Source: Chthoniobacterales bacterium (GTDB lineage Bacteria; Verrucomicrobiota; Verrucomicrobiia; Chthoniobacterales; UBA10450). From it: DNA of 26,154 nucleotides. Below are positions 24,773-26,154 of the stretch, in pieces. The position numbers and the translations under genes are program-made. The notes below the pieces were generated by a model. That model had not been told where the DNA came from. It saw nothing but the letters and a program-made list of their open reading frames with translations, and made no database searches. The stretch spans positions 1 to 26,154 of the forward strand of contig JACDBM010000054.1 in the NCBI GenBank assembly GCA_013694945.1. Reading direction: 5' to 3'. How positions within the stretch are numbered: position 1 is the first letter of the stretch; each line of letters begins with the position of its first letter.

Positions 24773-25187
24773 CTGTAAGAGCGGCGGTGTTCTTGGGCCG
24801 GGATCCGGCGGTTGGCTTGATAAAGCTCCCGGCCACTACGAATTAGCAAGTGTCTCTGCTGCTTCCGGGTGTAAGCGGGATCTCTGCGCAGCGGCTTCAG
24901 TGATGACGTTCTCGCACTGCCTGGACCTAACGGATTTCTTGTAAATTCGTACAGCGATGGTGAACTCAGCATGAGGGTTCGCCCGCAAGTAAGCTCGGGG
25001 GAAATCCCTTTGCCCCGAATGCTCTCTACATTCCCTACGACAACGGCTGCAGCAAGCCCAAACTGGGCCGTCGTGATTGTGGCTTCATCTGCACGTCCGG
25101 TGCCAAAATCACGTGATGTTCTGCGGGCGTCCATGTCGCGATGCGGGCGCCCAATTGGACGCGCTTGAATCGACCGTCCCAGCATCA
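24773..25187. other. Stretch without a recognised gene
   Basis: About 415 bases lie between the GT2-like gene and the end of homology of the next glycosyltransferase. The minus strand has a 150-codon open frame (25221 to 24769), but I recognise nothing in it, its first ~10 codons overlap the glycosyltransferase remnant, and its product is rich in Arg, Ser and Pro as random high-GC frames are. It may be the decayed 3' part of a lost gene. No tRNA or insertion sequence is visible. Confidence 0.4.
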
Positions 25188-25204
25188 GCACCTGTTTCAG
25201 GTGC
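25188..25204. repeat. Perfect 7-bp hairpin at the end of the GT2 remnant
   Basis: GCACCTG, a three-base loop, CAGGTGC. It starts exactly after the codons for GDYRR, where the glycosyltransferase homology appears to stop. No T-run follows, so it might be a worn terminator. Confidence 0.4.
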
Positions 25205-25748
25205 CCGTCTGTAATCGCCACGGCTGAAATATTTTTCCAGCCAGATGTAGAGACAGATAAATAAATAACGGCTGCCCATTTCTTTGATCTTCAGCTTGGG
25301 CGTGCCGGTGCGGCGGTTGCGCCACGTGATCGGTATTGTCGTCCAGGTGAAGCCGCGCACGATCGCTTTAAGGGGGAGTTCGACGGTGAGGTTGAAGTGC
25401 GGGGCGATGAGGGGCCGGCAACCATCAATCACTTCGCGCCGATAGGCTTTGAAGGCATTGGTGGTGTCGTTCAGCTTCAGGTGGAAAAGCATTTTCAAAA
25501 ACCGATTTGCGATGCGGTTGAGGAAGAGCTTGAACTTCGGATAATCGACTACCCCTCCGCCTTTCATAAAACGGCTGCCAAAAACGCAGTCGTAAACCTT
25601 CGTTGAGCTTATGCCAATAGCGGACGACATCGCGGCAGTCGTCCGACTCGTCCGCCATCATCATGACAACTGCGTCACCACTCATTCGCTCCAAGCCCCA
25701 GCTGATCGCCCGGCCAAAGCCGGAGGGTCCGGCATTCCTCCGATGATC
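25205..25748 (-). pseudogene. Broken GT2 (polyprenyl-phosphate mannosyltransferase-like), N-terminus lost and frameshifted
   Basis: Two frames together give one GT2 of the dolichol-phosphate-mannose-synthase type. The first piece reads NAGPSGFGRAISWGLERM, then DAVVMMMADESDDCRDVVRYWHKLNEG. The second begins YDCVFGSRFMKGGGVVDYP and continues through LNDTTNAFKAYRREVIDG and KIKEMGSRYLF to WLEKYFSRGDYRR. They join if one A is removed from the AAA at 25594-25596 (an extra T on the coding strand). The ~60 N-terminal residues with the nucleotide-binding strand are missing, replaced by the epimerase fragment. The second frame stays open beyond GDYRR to 25109, but that tail is probably not original. 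A sequencing error could explain the frameshift but not the missing N-terminus. Confidence 0.8.
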
Positions 25749-25966
25749 CAATCGAGACTGCGAATGCATTCAAGATCGCTGGGGCACCGGACGTCACCGT
25801 GCAGTAGTTTTACTCCGCGTGCGCGTAGTGACTCAACGTTCAATTGGCTGCCGGGCCGGCTGAAATTATCCAGCCCGATCAGCTCCAAACCGGGCTTGTT
25901 GTCGATTAATGCGCGCGCGATGCAATTGCCGACGAATCCGCAGCTGCCCGAGATCAGGACCTTCAC
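25738..25966 (-). pseudogene. NAD-dependent epimerase/dehydratase, N-terminal fragment
   Basis: From GTG 25966 the protein begins KVLISGSCGFVGNCIARAL, the Rossmann GxxGxxG of extended short-chain dehydrogenases. GLDNFSRPGS and LLHGDVRCPSDL follow, as in nucleotide-sugar epimerases. Homology stops near residue 75 (LDWII), where the DNA changes to that of a GT2 gene. The frame ends at 25682. The catalytic YxxxK part is missing, so the product cannot be active. It overlaps the preceding minus-strand frame by GTGA (25963-25966), suggesting that it was once part of an operon. Confidence 0.78.
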
Positions 25967-26154
25967 TGTGCCTTGTGTTTACTGGCCGACTCCGCCACCG
26001 GCAAGTGATGACGTCGTCTGCGCAATAAGATTTTCGCTTCGTCGGCCCCGCCAGACAGCCAGTCGTGACGATTCAGCAATCAACTGCCGGGCTTTATGGC
26101 CGGAACGTCTGCCAGATCCGGCGGAAGCTTGTCCGCCTCGAACGTCTCGACGTT
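25963..26154 (-). other. Possible 3' end of an upstream gene, frame uncertain
   Basis: Two minus-strand frames compete. One reads VETFEADKLPPDLADVPA and stops at TGA 26080-26082. In the same frame, codons then resume up to a TGA at 25963-25965 that overlaps the epimerase GTG. The other frame is open from the window edge to TAA 25979-25981 and contains HKARQLIAESSRLAVW. A frameshift between them would give a continuous protein. I recognise no family, and the window edge cuts it. Confidence 0.25.

Overview
The window looks like a chromosome piece from a Gram-negative bacterium with LPS. I think a Verrucomicrobiota member of the Spartobacteria/Chthoniobacterales kind is most likely. This rests on LpxA, a three-subunit di-heme type succinate dehydrogenase in the order sdhC-sdhA-sdhB, moderately high GC, few clear Shine-Dalgarno sites, and the general look of the proteins. 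The assignment is an inference from sequence style; no database search was possible.

Positions 1-8.8 kb are a housekeeping block. It starts with the 3' end of a PgeF/YfiH-type gene. A minus-strand run follows: pyrF, a lipoate-protein-ligase-family gene, a trans-polyprenyl diphosphate synthase, radC and lpxA, listed in transcription order. ispE lies divergently from pyrF. Then comes the sdhCAB operon, whose genes overlap by four bases (ATGA). A perfect 20-bp palindrome sits on the presumed -35 box of sdhC. Two promoters (before the polyprenyl synthase and before the first glycosyltransferase) place a start codon only 6-7 bases after the -10 box, which suggests leaderless mRNAs.

Positions 9.0-26.1 kb are an accessory surface-glycan region. 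In order it holds a coiled-coil/GT2/CgeB-like double glycosyltransferase, a methyltransferase-GT61 fusion, an FkbM methyltransferase, a decayed IS630-family transposase, three further SAM methyltransferases (one with a zinc-knuckle head), a 1680-residue protein with N-terminal beta-sandwich repeats and a C-terminal GT2 domain, another GT2-like enzyme with a basic tail, and the remains of a sugar epimerase fused by deletion to a frameshifted GT2. No flippase, polymerase or initiating sugar transferase is visible, so this is only part of a pathway. Five methyltransferase units plus at least five glycosyltransferase domains suggest a methylated polysaccharide, O-antigen or glycoprotein glycan.

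The least explained items are the middle of the 1680-residue protein, the fused enzymes, and the inverted repeats in the divergent promoter regions. The right end (24.8-26.1 kb) is decaying. Nothing here looks like a CRISPR array, a tRNA or an rRNA.
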